DNA of 64,000 nucleotides from Brenneria nigrifluens DSM 30175 = ATCC 13028 (GCF_005484965.1 NZ_CP034036.1:3720001-3784000), one strand, 5' to 3'; positions 25,523-35,311 are shown, numbered from the stretch's first letter. Numbers and translations: made by a program. Notes: generated by a model not told the origin, from the sequence alone.

Positions 25523-27781
25523 CTAAACCGGCGCCACCTCCACCAGGCAGCTCATGGCGTTCGGCCCCTGCGTCAAGGAGGAGGTGCCTATATCCAGCGT
25601 CAGCACGTTCGCGTTCCCCGACTGCTCGACCGGGTGCCACTCTTTTTGTCCGAAACCAGGATCGAACCAGGCGCCGGTAGCCATAATCACCACCCCCGGC
25701 GTCACGCCGTCGGTGATCCGCACGCCGGCGTAAATACGCCCGCGATCGTTGCTGACTTCCACCTGGAAACCCTCGTTTATGCCGCGCGCCGCCGCATCCT
25801 GCGGATGCATATAGAGCGTCTCCCGGCCCGCGGTTTTATTCGCTTCGACCTGCGGCGTCGTCGCCAGCTGGCTGTGCAGCCGATCGCCAGGCTGAATGGA
25901 AATAAAGTGCAGCGGCCAGGTTTGCGTGGCCGACGCCCCCAGCCATTCAACCGGCGGCCGCCATTCGGGATGCGGCGCAAAGTCGGGGTAGTCGTACCCG
26001 GCGATGGTGGAACTGAACAGTTCGATTTTACCGCTGGGCGTTTGCAGCGCATGCTGCTGCGGATCGCGGCGGAAATCCTCAAAGAAGACGAACGGCTTGT
26101 CGTCCATCGGGATCTCGACGTGCCCTTGCCGCCAGAACTCGTCAAACGACGGCCAGGATTGCGCGGCCTCTTGCTGTCTGGCGCGGCACTCGTCATAGAG
26201 CGTGGTCAGCCACTCCCGCTCGCTGCGGTTTTGGGTGAAAACATCCCCATAGCCCAGCCGCTCCGCCAGTTCGCTGAAGATGTCGAAATCATGGCGCGCC
26301 TGATGCCGCGGGGCGATGGCCTGATGCATGGCGAAAATAAAGCGATCGCGGGAAGAGCCGCCGATATCGTTGCGCTCCAGAGTGGTGGTCACCGGCAGCA
26401 CGATATCCGCCATCCGCGCCGCCGGCGTCCAGACGATATCCTGCACCACCACCGTGTCGGGCTTGCTCCACCCCTCCACCAGCCGGTTCAACTGCTGGTG
26501 ATGATGGAAAGGATTGCCCCCGGCCCAGTGAATCAAATGGATATCGGGGTAGTGATGCGTTTCCCCCTGAAACGTATAGGGCTGACCGGGATGCAACAGC
26601 ATATCGGCGATGCGCGCCACCGGGATCGACCGCCCGGCATTCGGATGGGAAGGCGACGCCGGCGCCGGGGTGGCGATACGTTCGTTGCCGACGCTGTTCA
26701 TTGAGCCGTGGCCGAACGAGAAACCGCCGCCCGGCAGCCCGACCTGCCCCAGCATCGACGACAGAGCGATCATCATCCAATAAGGCTGTTCGCCCCGATG
26801 CGCCCGCTGAACGGAGTAGGAGCAGGTGATAAAGCTGCGCACGCCGATCAATTGCCGCGCCAGCCGCTCGATGCGCGCCGCCGGAATGCCGGTAATGGCG
26901 CTGGCCCAGGCCGGCGTTTTCGCCGTGCCGTCGCTACGGCCGCCAAGGTAATCCGTCAGTTGCTCGTAGCCAACGCAGTAACGTTGCAGGAAATCCTTGT
27001 CGTCAGCCCCCAGGCGCTGAATCTCATACCCCAGCGCCAGCATCAGCGCGACATCGGTATTCGGGCGGATAGGGATCCACTCCGCATTGACGAACGCCGG
27101 GCAGTCATCGCGCATCGGGCTGATATTGATCACCGGAATACCCTTCGCCACCAGCTTTTCCAGCGCCGGCTGCAGCGTATGGTGCCCCGCGCCGCCGGAG
27201 GCCACCTGGGCGTTTTTCAGCGCCAGGCCGCCAAAGGCGAGAAAAATATCGCAGTGTTCGGCGACGCTGCGCCACTCGGTCACCTTGCCGGTCAGCGGAT
27301 GGAAGGTGCCGATCACATACGGCAGGAAAAACTGCGCCGATCCCCAGCTGTAGTTGCCCAACTGATCCACCGCGCCGCCGCCGGAAAAGTAAAACCGGCG
27401 CACCTGGGAGCGGGCATGGTGAAAGCGTCCGGCGGAAGACCAGCCGTAGGAACCGGCAAACAGCCCGTCGGCGCCGTAGCGATCGCGGATGCGGCGGTTT
27501 TCCTCCGCCACCAGGTCGAGCGCCACGTCCCAGTCGACCTCGACGAAGTCTTCTTTGCCGCGCAGCGAACCATCGCTCTTTTCACGCTGCTGCAACCAGG
27601 AACGGCGCACCGCTGGCCGCCGGATGCGGCGCTCCGAATAGACCAGCGGGACAATGGAGTCGAGCATCGGGGAAGGTGAAGGGTCGCCCGCGAATGGCTC
27701 GCAGCCAATCAATTTTCCGTCTTCAACAACGGCGGTAAACGCGCCCCAGTGAGCCAGGTGTGGATAACGTTTAATCGACAT
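25523..27781 (-). CDS. Molybdopterin S/N-oxide reductase, cytosolic BisC-like
   Basis: A 752-residue molybdenum bis-MGD enzyme of the DMSO reductase family, closest in layout to biotin sulfoxide reductase BisC/TorZ. There is no Tat signal, so it is cytosolic, and no N-terminal Cys cluster for [4Fe-4S]. The likely Mo ligand is Ser116 in SYGWSSAGRFH (BisC has SYGWRSNG). Further family blocks are ISPMRDDCPAFV, HWAGGNPFHHHQQLNRL, LPVTTTLERND and the C-terminal MGD-binding domain. It is divergent from an ABC importer operon across 190 bp. Biotin or methionine sulfoxide is one option; the context suggests a dedicated substrate. Exact substrate unknown. Confidence 0.85.
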   Translation of the reverse strand: MSIKRYPHLAHWGAFTAVVEDGKLIGCEPFAGDPSPSPMLDSIVPLVYSERRIRRPAVRRSWLQQREKSDGSLRGKEDFVEVDWDVALDLVAEENRRIRDRYGADGLFAGSYGWSSAGRFHHARSQVRRFYFSGGGAVDQLGNYSWGSAQFFLPYVIGTFHPLTGKVTEWRSVAEHCDIFLAFGGLALKNAQVASGGAGHHTLQPALEKLVAKGIPVINISPMRDDCPAFVNAEWIPIRPNTDVALMLALGYEIQRLGADDKDFLQRYCVGYEQLTDYLGGRSDGTAKTPAWASAITGIPAARIERLARQLIGVRSFITCSYSVQRAHRGEQPYWMMIALSSMLGQVGLPGGGFSFGHGSMNSVGNERIATPAPASPSHPNAGRSIPVARIADMLLHPGQPYTFQGETHHYPDIHLIHWAGGNPFHHHQQLNRLVEGWSKPDTVVVQDIVWTPAARMADIVLPVTTTLERNDIGGSSRDRFIFAMHQAIAPRHQARHDFDIFSELAERLGYGDVFTQNRSEREWLTTLYDECRARQQEAAQSWPSFDEFWRQGHVEIPMDDKPFVFFEDFRRDPQQHALQTPSGKIELFSSTIAGYDYPDFAPHPEWRPPVEWLGASATQTWPLHFISIQPGDRLHSQLATTPQVEANKTAGRETLYMHPQDAAARGINEGFQVEVSNDRGRIYAGVRITDGVTPGVVIMATGAWFDPGFGQKEWHPVEQSGNANVLTLDIGTSSLTQGPNAMSCLVEVAPV

Positions 27782-27891
27782 GACGACCTCAGGGTAGTAA
27801 ATAGCAGGCTATATAATAGCGTGAATCCGCGCCTTCCCCAATCCTCCAAATCCTCAACGATTTATGCGTAATTCAACATTGCTTATACGAA

Positions 27892-27909
27892 TTTAAACGT
27901 TTGTTTAAA
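27892..27909. promoter_or_regulatory. Putative operator palindrome in the divergent promoter region
   Basis: A perfect 7-bp inverted repeat with a 4-bp spacer, TTTAAACGTTTGTTTAAA, lies between the molybdoenzyme gene and the ABC importer operon. Its size fits a TetR-family operator, and a TetR gene ends the operon. Binding is inferred. Confidence 0.5.
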
Positions 27910-27970
27910 ACAGGCGTCAGGATAGGGTTCCGCTAGAAAATAAAAACGCAGAATCCACGCTCCGATACGG

Positions 27971-29566
27971 ATGGGAAAGATGAAAAAACATGCTCTTTTA
28001 TCAATATTAGTAATAGCTTCTTCGCTATTCAGTCTACACGGCCAGGCAGCAGACCCCACGCCCAAACGCGGCGGAACCCTTAATTTTCTGGTCGAGCCGG
28101 AACCGCCGGTACTGACCACGCTGGTCAATACCGCCGGCCCCATTCTCAAGGTAAATTCCAAGGTCATCGAAGGGTTGCTTAATTATGATTTCGACCTGAA
28201 ACCGCTTCCCGCACTGGCCACCAGTTGGTCGATCAGCCCGGACGGCAAACAGTATACCTTTCATCTGCGCCAGGGCGTGAAATGGCACGACGGCAAGGAT
28301 TTCACCTCCGCGGACGTCGCTTTCTCCATACTGGCGGTCAGACAATATAATTCACGCGGCCAGGGAACATTCGCCAGCGTCGCCGACGTGAAAACCCCCG
28401 ATCCCCATACCGCGGTGGTTGAACTGTCGCAGCCGGCGCCCTATTTATTGAGCGCTTTCTCGGCGAATGAAGCGCCCATCGTGCCGAAGCATCTTTATGA
28501 AGGAACCGATATTCGCAGCAATCCGCACAATACCGCGCCGGTCGGCACCGGCCCCTACGTCTTTAAGGAGTGGGTGCGCGGCAGCCATATCATTTACGAA
28601 CGCAACCCGGAATATTGGGATCAGCCCAAACCCTATATCGATAAGCTGGTGGTGAAATTTATTCCCGACGCCGCCACGCGCACCATTGCGTTTGAAACCG
28701 GCGCGCTCGACCTCGGCAGCGAATCGCCGGTGCCGTTAAGCGAAATAGGACGCATCGAGAAAAGCAGCAAGCTGGGTATTGAAACCGGCGGCTATGGCTA
28801 CGGGCCGACGCAAACCCGTATCGAATTCAATCTGGATAATAGCTACCTGAAACACCTGAAAGTTCGCCAGGCGATCGCCCACAGCATTAACCGCGACGTA
28901 CTGAAAAACGTGGTGTGGTATGGCTACGCGGTAAACTCGCCGACGCCGATTACCCCGGAGCTGGCGCAATTCCATGACAGCACGCCGTCCCCCTATGGTT
29001 TCGATATCGCCAAGGCCAATGCCCTGCTGGACGAGGCGGGCTTCCCCAAACAGGCGAACGGCATCCGCTTTAAGCTGACCCACGACTACCTGCCTTACGG
29101 CGACGGCTTTAAGCGCGTGGCCGAATACGTTAAATCCGCTCTGGCGAAAGTCGGTATCGACGTCACCATTCGCTCACAGGATTTCGCCACTTATATCAAG
29201 CGCGTTTACACCGATCGAGACTTTGATTTTACCAACCACTCCATTTCCAACCTGTTCGATCCGGCGGTAGGCGTGCAACGTCTTTACTGGTCGCAGGCCT
29301 TTAAGCCCGGCGTACCCTTCGGCAACGGATCTCACTACCACAACCCGGAAGTGGACCGTTTACTGGAACAGGCCGCAGTGGAGATCGATCCGGCCAAACG
29401 CGCCGAATTGTATAAACAGTTCCAGCGCATCGTCGAAGTCGAGCTGCCGGACCTTAACCTGCTGCAGATTAAACGCCTGACCATTTACAACAAGCGGGTA
29501 CACAACCACCTGACCGATATTCAGGGGGTAAACGGCAGCCTGGCCGAAGTGTGGCTGGATCAGTAA
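27971..29566 (+). CDS. ABC importer substrate-binding protein, peptide/nickel family 5
   Basis: A periplasmic solute-binding protein of the DppA/OppA type (SBP_bac_5), 531 residues. It has a signal peptide (MKKHALLSILVIASSLFSLHGQA, cut near QAA) and family motifs such as LATSWSISPDGKQYTFHLRQ and KWHDGKDFTSADV. Such proteins bind peptides, opines, nickel chelates or glutathione-like compounds. The start may be 27971 or the ATG at 27980. It is the first gene of a compact operon with two permeases, a fused ATPase, an SDR, an amidohydrolase and a TetR regulator. Ligand unknown. Confidence 0.92.
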   Translation: MGKMKKHALLSILVIASSLFSLHGQAADPTPKRGGTLNFLVEPEPPVLTTLVNTAGPILKVNSKVIEGLLNYDFDLKPLPALATSWSISPDGKQYTFHLRQGVKWHDGKDFTSADVAFSILAVRQYNSRGQGTFASVADVKTPDPHTAVVELSQPAPYLLSAFSANEAPIVPKHLYEGTDIRSNPHNTAPVGTGPYVFKEWVRGSHIIYERNPEYWDQPKPYIDKLVVKFIPDAATRTIAFETGALDLGSESPVPLSEIGRIEKSSKLGIETGGYGYGPTQTRIEFNLDNSYLKHLKVRQAIAHSINRDVLKNVVWYGYAVNSPTPITPELAQFHDSTPSPYGFDIAKANALLDEAGFPKQANGIRFKLTHDYLPYGDGFKRVAEYVKSALAKVGIDVTIRSQDFATYIKRVYTDRDFDFTNHSISNLFDPAVGVQRLYWSQAFKPGVPFGNGSHYHNPEVDRLLEQAAVEIDPAKRAELYKQFQRIVEVELPDLNLLQIKRLTIYNKRVHNHLTDIQGVNGSLAEVWLDQ

Positions 29567-29613
29567 GACGATGCTCCCCGCTGCCGCAGGGGGGAGTCTT
29601 ATAAAGGTGTGTG

Positions 29614-30600
29614 ATGAATAGATTAGAACGAATCGGGCGCGTATTGCGACGCACGCTGCTCCACGCGCTGCCGACGGCGATCGGCATCGTCATTCTGGTG
29701 TTTTTCCTGCTGCAACTGGTGCCGGGGGATGCGGTCGACGTACTGGCCGGCGAGTCGGGAAGCGCGACCGAAGCCACCATGGCCCATATGCGCACCCAGT
29801 TCGGCCTCGATCTGCCCATTCTGCAACAGCTGTACGCCTACCTGAGCAACCTGGCGCAGTTCAGCCTCGGCTTTTCGCCGCGTTACAACGCGCCGGTGAT
29901 GGAGCTGATTATGTCCCGCCTGCCCGGCACGCTGTTCCTGATGTTGCTCTCGCAACTGGTGGCTATCGTGGTCGGCATTCTGCTCGGCGCCGTTATGGCG
30001 GTATGGGCGGGGAAATGGCCCGACCGGGTGCTCTCGCTAGTGGCGCTGCTGCTCTATTCCACCCCCGGATTCTGGATTGGCCTGATGGCCCTGATCCTGT
30101 TTTCCGTCCACCTCGACTGGCTGCCGAGCGGGGGGAACCTGACCATCGGCGCCAATCTGACCGGCTGGGCGCACCTCCAGGACATGCTGCGGCATGCCGT
30201 CCTGCCGATAGTGGCGCTCAGCAGCTTTTTTATCGCCATCTATGCGCGCCTGACCCGCGCGGCGATGCTGGAAATCGCCCGGCAGGATTTTGTGCGCACC
30301 GCCCATGCCAAAGGACTGGCGCCGTTGCTGGTCACCGTTCGCCACGTTTTACGCTGCGCCCTGCTGCCCATCACCACCGTGGCCGGCATGCATTTCGGCA
30401 ACCTGCTGGGCGGCGCCGCCGTGGTGGAAACCGTATTCAGTTGGCCGGGGCTGGGACGCCTGGCGCTGGAAGCCGTGATGGCGCGCGATTTCAACGTGCT
30501 GCTTGGCGTGCTGCTGCTGTCGGCGTTTCTGGTCATTCTGGCGAATGTGCTGGTGGACTTACTGCAATCCTGGCTCGACCCGCGTATTAAGGTTCGCTGA
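29614..30600 (+). CDS. ABC importer permease, DppB type
   Basis: Inner-membrane permease of 328 residues with about six helices. The N-terminal segment LPTAIGIVILVFFLLQLVPGD is typical of DppB/OppB permeases, and the EAA loop (DFVRTAHAKGLAPLLVTVRH) contacts the ATPase. The ATG at 29614 has AAAGG six bases upstream; the GTG three bases earlier is too close to it. It is 47 bp after the binding-protein gene. Confidence 0.92.
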   Translation: MNRLERIGRVLRRTLLHALPTAIGIVILVFFLLQLVPGDAVDVLAGESGSATEATMAHMRTQFGLDLPILQQLYAYLSNLAQFSLGFSPRYNAPVMELIMSRLPGTLFLMLLSQLVAIVVGILLGAVMAVWAGKWPDRVLSLVALLLYSTPGFWIGLMALILFSVHLDWLPSGGNLTIGANLTGWAHLQDMLRHAVLPIVALSSFFIAIYARLTRAAMLEIARQDFVRTAHAKGLAPLLVTVRHVLRCALLPITTVAGMHFGNLLGGAAVVETVFSWPGLGRLALEAVMARDFNVLLGVLLLSAFLVILANVLVDLLQSWLDPRIKVR

Positions 30601-30602
30601 TT

Positions 30603-31523
30603 ATGAATAACATTGTCCCTGACAAAATCGCCCCCGAGGGGAACGGGGCCGCGGCGGCCAAGCCATTGAAAACGCCCTGGCGCCCCTCGCCGGAAATCCG
30701 CGCCTTTATCCGCAATCCGGCGGGGATGTGCGGTTTACTGTTACTGCTTACCGTTTTCCTGATGGCCGCCTGCGCGTCGCTTATCTATCCCGGCGATCCG
30801 CTGGATATGGCGGCCCAGCCCTTTTTGTGGCCGGGAGAGGACGCCCAGTTTCCGCTGGGAACCGACTCGCTGGGGCGGAACGTCGCCGCCGGCATCGTCC
30901 ATGGCTCGCAGGTCTCGCTGCAGATCGGTTTCTCCGCGGTGATCGTCAGCCTGCTGATCGGCACCCTGGTGGGCGCCCTCGCCGGCTATTTCGGCGGGCG
31001 GATAGACGATGTGCTGGTGCACATTACCGAACTGTTCCAGACCTTCCCGACCTTTCTGCTGGTGGTGGTGCTGGTCGCCATCGGCAGCCCTTCCGTCGGG
31101 CTGATTTCCGTGGCTATCGGGATTGCGTCATGGCCGACCATCGCCCGTCTGGTGCGTTCCGAATTCCGCTCGCTGCGGGAAAGCGATTTTGTTATGGCCG
31201 CGCGCAGCCAGGGATTTTCCAGCCTGCGCATTATTTTTCAGGAGATGCTGCCCAACGCCCTGCCCTCGATTATCGTCACCACATCGGTAATGGTGGCGTC
31301 GGCCATTCTGATCGAATCGGCGCTGTCGTTTCTCGGCTTTGGCGATCCGAACCGGGTGAGCTGGGGCAGCATGATCGGCGCCGGCCGCGAGTCACTGCGC
31401 ACCGAGTGGTTTCTCACCGTGCTGCCCGGCACCGTATTGGTGCTGACCGTGCTGTCGCTGAATCTGGTGGGCGACGCCCTGAACGACGCCTTGAATCCGC
31501 GCCTGCGGGGGAGAGACGTATGA
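30603..31523 (+). CDS. ABC importer permease, DppC type
   Basis: Second permease, 306 residues, with the DppC/OppC N-terminal domain (FIRNPAGMCGLLLLLTVFLM) and the FPLGTDSLGRNVAAGIVHG segment that marks the family; EAA loop at SDFVMAARSQGFSSLRIIF. It starts 2 bp after the first permease, and its stop codon overlaps the ATPase start (ATGA), so the subunits are translationally coupled. Confidence 0.93.
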   Translation: MNNIVPDKIAPEGNGAAAAKPLKTPWRPSPEIRAFIRNPAGMCGLLLLLTVFLMAACASLIYPGDPLDMAAQPFLWPGEDAQFPLGTDSLGRNVAAGIVHGSQVSLQIGFSAVIVSLLIGTLVGALAGYFGGRIDDVLVHITELFQTFPTFLLVVVLVAIGSPSVGLISVAIGIASWPTIARLVRSEFRSLRESDFVMAARSQGFSSLRIIFQEMLPNALPSIIVTTSVMVASAILIESALSFLGFGDPNRVSWGSMIGAGRESLRTEWFLTVLPGTVLVLTVLSLNLVGDALNDALNPRLRGRDV

Positions 31524-33256
31524 AGCCGCTGCTGGAGATCCAGGATTTACGCGTCGCCTTTCCGGGGCATCAGGCCGTGCGCGGGCTGAATCTGACCATC
31601 AACGCCGGCGAGACGCTGGCGCTGGTGGGCGAGTCGGGCTGCGGCAAATCCGCCACCGCGCTGGCGCTGATGCGGCTGGTGTCCGAACCCGGCCGCATCA
31701 GCGGGCGCATTCTGTTCGAAGACCGGGAGCTGCTCACGCTGCCCGACCGCCAGATGCGCCAACTGCGCGGCAACGCCATCTCGATGATCTTTCAGGAGCC
31801 GATGACCTCGCTCAACCCGGTGTTATCCATCGGCCGGCAGATCAGCGAAACCCTGCAGGTGCACGAAAACCTGTCCGCCGCCGCCGCGCGGGCCAGAGCC
31901 GTCGAACTGCTGGATCTGGTAAAAATTCCCGCCCCCTCTCGCCGCGTGGACGATTTCCCGCACAACCTGTCCGGCGGGCAGCGTCAGCGGGTGATGATCG
32001 CTATGGCGGTCGCCTGCCAGCCGCGACTGTTGATCGCCGATGAGCCGACCACCGCGCTGGACGTCACCATTCAGGCGCAAATTCTGGAACTGCTGGATAA
32101 TCTGCGCCATGAGCTTTCCATGAGTCTGCTGCTGATCACCCACGATCTCGGTCTGGTGGCGCAGTGGGCCGACCGCGTTGCCGTGATGTACGCCGGGCAA
32201 AAAGTGGAGGAAGCGCCGACGGCGCAGCTGTTCGACGCCCCCGCGCACCGCTACACCCAGGGGCTGCTGGCCACTTCGCTGCATATGGAGGGGGAAGCGC
32301 ATTACCACACCGCGCGGCTGGCGGAGATCCGCCACCACACGCAGGGCGATGAAACCGCGTTCTCCCTGTTCACCCCGCCGCCGCTGCCCGAACGCATTCC
32401 GGATCGCAGCGGCCGGCCGTTGCTGTCGCTGCGCCATATCCGCACCGAATATCCGACGCCGCAGGGCGCCGTCGCCGCCGTGGACGATGTCTCGCTGGAT
32501 ATCTATCCCGGTGAAACCCTCGGTCTGGTGGGCGAGTCCGGCTGCGGCAAGTCCACCCTGTCGAAAACCATCCTGCGCCTGCTGCCGCCGGCGCAAGGCC
32601 AGATCATTCTTGACGGCCAGGAGATCACCCGTCTGAAAGAATCACGCCTGAAAGCGCTGCGCCGTCAGGTGCAAATGGTGTTTCAGGATCCCTACGCCTC
32701 GCTTAATCCGCGCCACGATATCGGCCATATTCTTGAAACTCCGCTGATCGTGCACGGTCTCGGCAACCGCGCCGAGCGCCGGCGGGCGATCCGCGACATT
32801 ATTGAACGCGTCGGGCTGCCGCAAAGCAGCCTGGAGCGCTATCCGCATGAATTTTCCGGCGGCCAGCGCCAGCGCATCGGCATCGCCAGGGCGCTGGTGG
32901 TGCGCCCGTCACTGGTGATTTGCGATGAGCCCGTTTCCGCCCTCGATGTCTCGATTCAGGCGCAAATCCTCAACCTGCTGGTTGAACTGAAGAACGAAAT
33001 GGGGCTGTCGCTGCTGTTTATTTCTCACGATCTCGCCGTGGTGCGCTATATCGCCGACCGGGTGATGGTGATGCAAGACGGGCGCTGCGTGGAAAGCGGC
33101 GACCATTACAGTATCTGGCACCAGCCGCAGCACCCTTACACCCGCAAATTGATCGACGCGGTGCCGAGCGGACAACGGGAAACCACGCGGAGCCAACGGC
33201 GAATTGCCCCCAACGCCGCGCCGACGGTGGGCGAACGACTAACTCAAGAGGTTTAA
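31520..33256 (+). CDS. ABC importer ATPase, two fused nucleotide-binding domains (DppD-DppF type)
   Basis: A 578-residue cytosolic ATPase with two complete ABC domains in one chain, as in YejF or GsiA, instead of separate D and F subunits. First domain: Walker A GESGCGKS at residues 37-44, signature LSGGQRQR, Walker B LLIADEP. Second domain: GESGCGKS again, FSGGQRQR, LVICDEP. The ATG at 31520 overlaps the permease stop codon by the ATGA arrangement; the open frame upstream is only a shadow within the permease gene. It drives uptake by the 27971-31523 proteins. Confidence 0.94.
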   Translation: MKPLLEIQDLRVAFPGHQAVRGLNLTINAGETLALVGESGCGKSATALALMRLVSEPGRISGRILFEDRELLTLPDRQMRQLRGNAISMIFQEPMTSLNPVLSIGRQISETLQVHENLSAAAARARAVELLDLVKIPAPSRRVDDFPHNLSGGQRQRVMIAMAVACQPRLLIADEPTTALDVTIQAQILELLDNLRHELSMSLLLITHDLGLVAQWADRVAVMYAGQKVEEAPTAQLFDAPAHRYTQGLLATSLHMEGEAHYHTARLAEIRHHTQGDETAFSLFTPPPLPERIPDRSGRPLLSLRHIRTEYPTPQGAVAAVDDVSLDIYPGETLGLVGESGCGKSTLSKTILRLLPPAQGQIILDGQEITRLKESRLKALRRQVQMVFQDPYASLNPRHDIGHILETPLIVHGLGNRAERRRAIRDIIERVGLPQSSLERYPHEFSGGQRQRIGIARALVVRPSLVICDEPVSALDVSIQAQILNLLVELKNEMGLSLLFISHDLAVVRYIADRVMVMQDGRCVESGDHYSIWHQPQHPYTRKLIDAVPSGQRETTRSQRRIAPNAAPTVGERLTQEV

Positions 33257-33260
33257 TCAT

Positions 33261-34040
33261 ATGGATCTTGGCATTCAGGGGAAAAAAGCGCTGGTATGGG
33301 GCGCGAGCCGGGGGCTGGGCAAAGCCGCCGCATTGCAGCTGGCGCGGGAGGGGGTCGAGGTGACGCTGCTGGCGCGCAGCGGGAGCGCCCTGCAGGACGC
33401 CCGGCAGGACATTTATCAGCAGACCGGCAACCGCCCGGCCGCCGTCGTCGCCGACATTACCACCGAAGCCGGGCGCCAGGCCGCGCTGGAAGCCTGCCCC
33501 CGGCCCGATATTTTGATTAATAACGCCAGCGGGCCGACGCCGGGGGATTTCCGCCACTGGCAGCGCGAACACTGGCTGGCGGCGCTCGACAGCATGATGC
33601 TGGGGCCGATCGAGATGATCCGGCTGACCGTCGACGGCATGAACGAACGCGGTTTCGGCCGCATCGTCAATATTACCTCCCGCAGCGTGAAAACTCCCCA
33701 GCTTGAACTGGGATTATCCAACAGCGCCCGTTCAGGGCTGACCGGGTTTGTCGCCGGCCTGTCCCGTACGGTCGTTGAGCGCAACGTGACCATTAATAAT
33801 ATTCTGCCGGGGATTTTCGACACCGAGGGGCAGTGGCAACACATCCGCTCGCTGTCGGAACAAACCGGCCGGGACTTCGCCGAGATCCAGCGCGAGCGGG
33901 CCGCCGCCAATACCGCGAAACGCTATGGCCGCCCGGAGGAGTTCGGCGCCGCCTGCGCTTTTCTGTGCGCGGCGCAGGCGGGCTATATCACCGGACAAAA
34001 TCTGCTTATCGACGGCGGCAGCTATCCGGGCACGTTTTAA
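33261..34040 (+). CDS. SDR-family protein with atypical active site
   Basis: A 259-residue Rossmann-fold protein with the NAD(P) loop GASRGLGK (residues 14-21), NNAS at about 87-90 and Ser140 in NITS. The usual catalytic Y-x3-K is replaced: the aligned segment GLSNSARSGLTGF gives Ser153 and Arg157. I recall a subfamily with this SN-x-AR-x-GLTGF pattern, so the change is not a random lesion, but classic carbonyl reduction is doubtful. AAGAGG precedes the ATG. It lies between the ATPase (4 bp) and the amidohydrolase (26 bp). Confidence 0.88.
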   Translation: MDLGIQGKKALVWGASRGLGKAAALQLAREGVEVTLLARSGSALQDARQDIYQQTGNRPAAVVADITTEAGRQAALEACPRPDILINNASGPTPGDFRHWQREHWLAALDSMMLGPIEMIRLTVDGMNERGFGRIVNITSRSVKTPQLELGLSNSARSGLTGFVAGLSRTVVERNVTINNILPGIFDTEGQWQHIRSLSEQTGRDFAEIQRERAAANTAKRYGRPEEFGAACAFLCAAQAGYITGQNLLIDGGSYPGTF

Positions 34041-34066
34041 ACGCCGGCAAACATAGGAAACGCGTA

Positions 34067-35287
34067 ATGACAGACTCAACCCTTCCCCTTGTTGATCAAG
34101 AGGAGATGGAATCGGCCGTTCGGCGCTTTTTACCGGAGCTGATCGCCATTCGTCACCATATTCACCAGCACCCGGAAATTGGCTTTGAAGAGTTCGCCAC
34201 CGCTCAACTGGTGGCGGAAAAACTGACGGCCTGGGGACTTTCCGTCGCCACCGGCATCGGCGGAACCGGCGTGGTCGCCACGCTGCGCGGCCGCTACCCC
34301 GGTTCAGGGAGCATCGGCCTGCGGGCGGATATGGATGCGCTGTACATCAGCGAAAAAACCGGCCTGCCTTATGCGTCGGTCCATGCGGGAAAAATGCACG
34401 CCTGCGGCCACGACGGCCACACCGCCATGTTGCTCGGCGCCGCGCGCTATCTGGCGCAGCACCCGGATTTCGCCGGCACGGTGCATTTTATTTTTCAACC
34501 GGCGGAGGAAGGGTTGGGCGGCGCGCCCGCCATGCTGAACGACGGCCTGCTGACGCGCTTTCCCTGCGACCGACTGTTTGGCCTGCACAATAAGCCCGGC
34601 GTCGCCGCCGGCCGCTTTTCCATTCGCAGCGGCCCGATGCTGGCGGCCAGCGACGTCTGGCAGGTAACCTTTCACGGCACCGGCGGGCACGGCGGCTCAG
34701 GGGCGCATTTATCCATCGACCCCACGCTGCCCGCCGCGCAGTTTATGCTCGGCCTGCAAACCATTATCAGCCGCAACGTTCCGGCGATGGAAGCCGCCGT
34801 ACTGAGCATCGGCCATATTCAGGGCGGCGATATCAATGCCCCCAACGTGATCCCCGATCGGGTGAGGCTGAAAGGAACCGGACGCAGCTACTCCCCGGCA
34901 ATCCGCCAGTTGCTGGAAACGCGCCTGCGCGAACTGGCGCACCACGCCGCCCAGGGCTTTGGCGCCACGGCGGAGGTGAGCTACCAGCATCAGTATCCCC
35001 CGCTGATTAACGATGCCCGGGTCACCGAGCTGGCGATCGCCGCCGCCGCACAGGTTGTAGGCGCCGAGCAGGTCGACACGGCGATGACCCCGCTGTTGGG
35101 GGCGGAGGATTTTTCCTACATGCTGGAACAGCGTCCCGGCGCTTTTATGATGCTGGGAAACAGCGGCGAAGACGACGCAGAGGTGCGCCATCTGCACACC
35201 CCGCACTACGACTTTAACGATGCGTTGATTCCATTGGGTATCCGCTACTGGGCGACGCTGGTCTATCAGGAACTGCGGCCGGCTTAA
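34067..35287 (+). CDS. M20D-family amidohydrolase (N-acyl amino acid / hippurate hydrolase type)
   Basis: A 406-residue cytosolic zinc amidohydrolase. Motifs: HHIHQHPEIGFEEF at 30-43, ADMDAL at 87-92, the metal motif HACGHDGH at 111-118 and the catalytic PAEEG near 146. Relatives cleave N-acyl amino acids, hippurate, indole-acetyl amino acids or aminobenzoyl-glutamate. The ATG at 34067 has AGGA upstream; the frame is open earlier only inside the SDR gene. Context suggests it deacylates or hydrolyses the imported compound. Confidence 0.9.
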   Translation: MTDSTLPLVDQEEMESAVRRFLPELIAIRHHIHQHPEIGFEEFATAQLVAEKLTAWGLSVATGIGGTGVVATLRGRYPGSGSIGLRADMDALYISEKTGLPYASVHAGKMHACGHDGHTAMLLGAARYLAQHPDFAGTVHFIFQPAEEGLGGAPAMLNDGLLTRFPCDRLFGLHNKPGVAAGRFSIRSGPMLAASDVWQVTFHGTGGHGGSGAHLSIDPTLPAAQFMLGLQTIISRNVPAMEAAVLSIGHIQGGDINAPNVIPDRVRLKGTGRSYSPAIRQLLETRLRELAHHAAQGFGATAEVSYQHQYPPLINDARVTELAIAAAAQVVGAEQVDTAMTPLLGAEDFSYMLEQRPGAFMMLGNSGEDDAEVRHLHTPHYDFNDALIPLGIRYWATLVYQELRPA

Positions 35288-35311
35288 ACCACAATACGAA
35301 AAGGATGAATC

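Noticed and set aside
30728..31519. A 264-residue N-terminal extension of the fused ATPase
   Set aside because: It is an alternative frame of the DppC-type permease gene; the ATPase family starts at MKPLLEIQDLRV, which overlaps the permease stop codon as expected.
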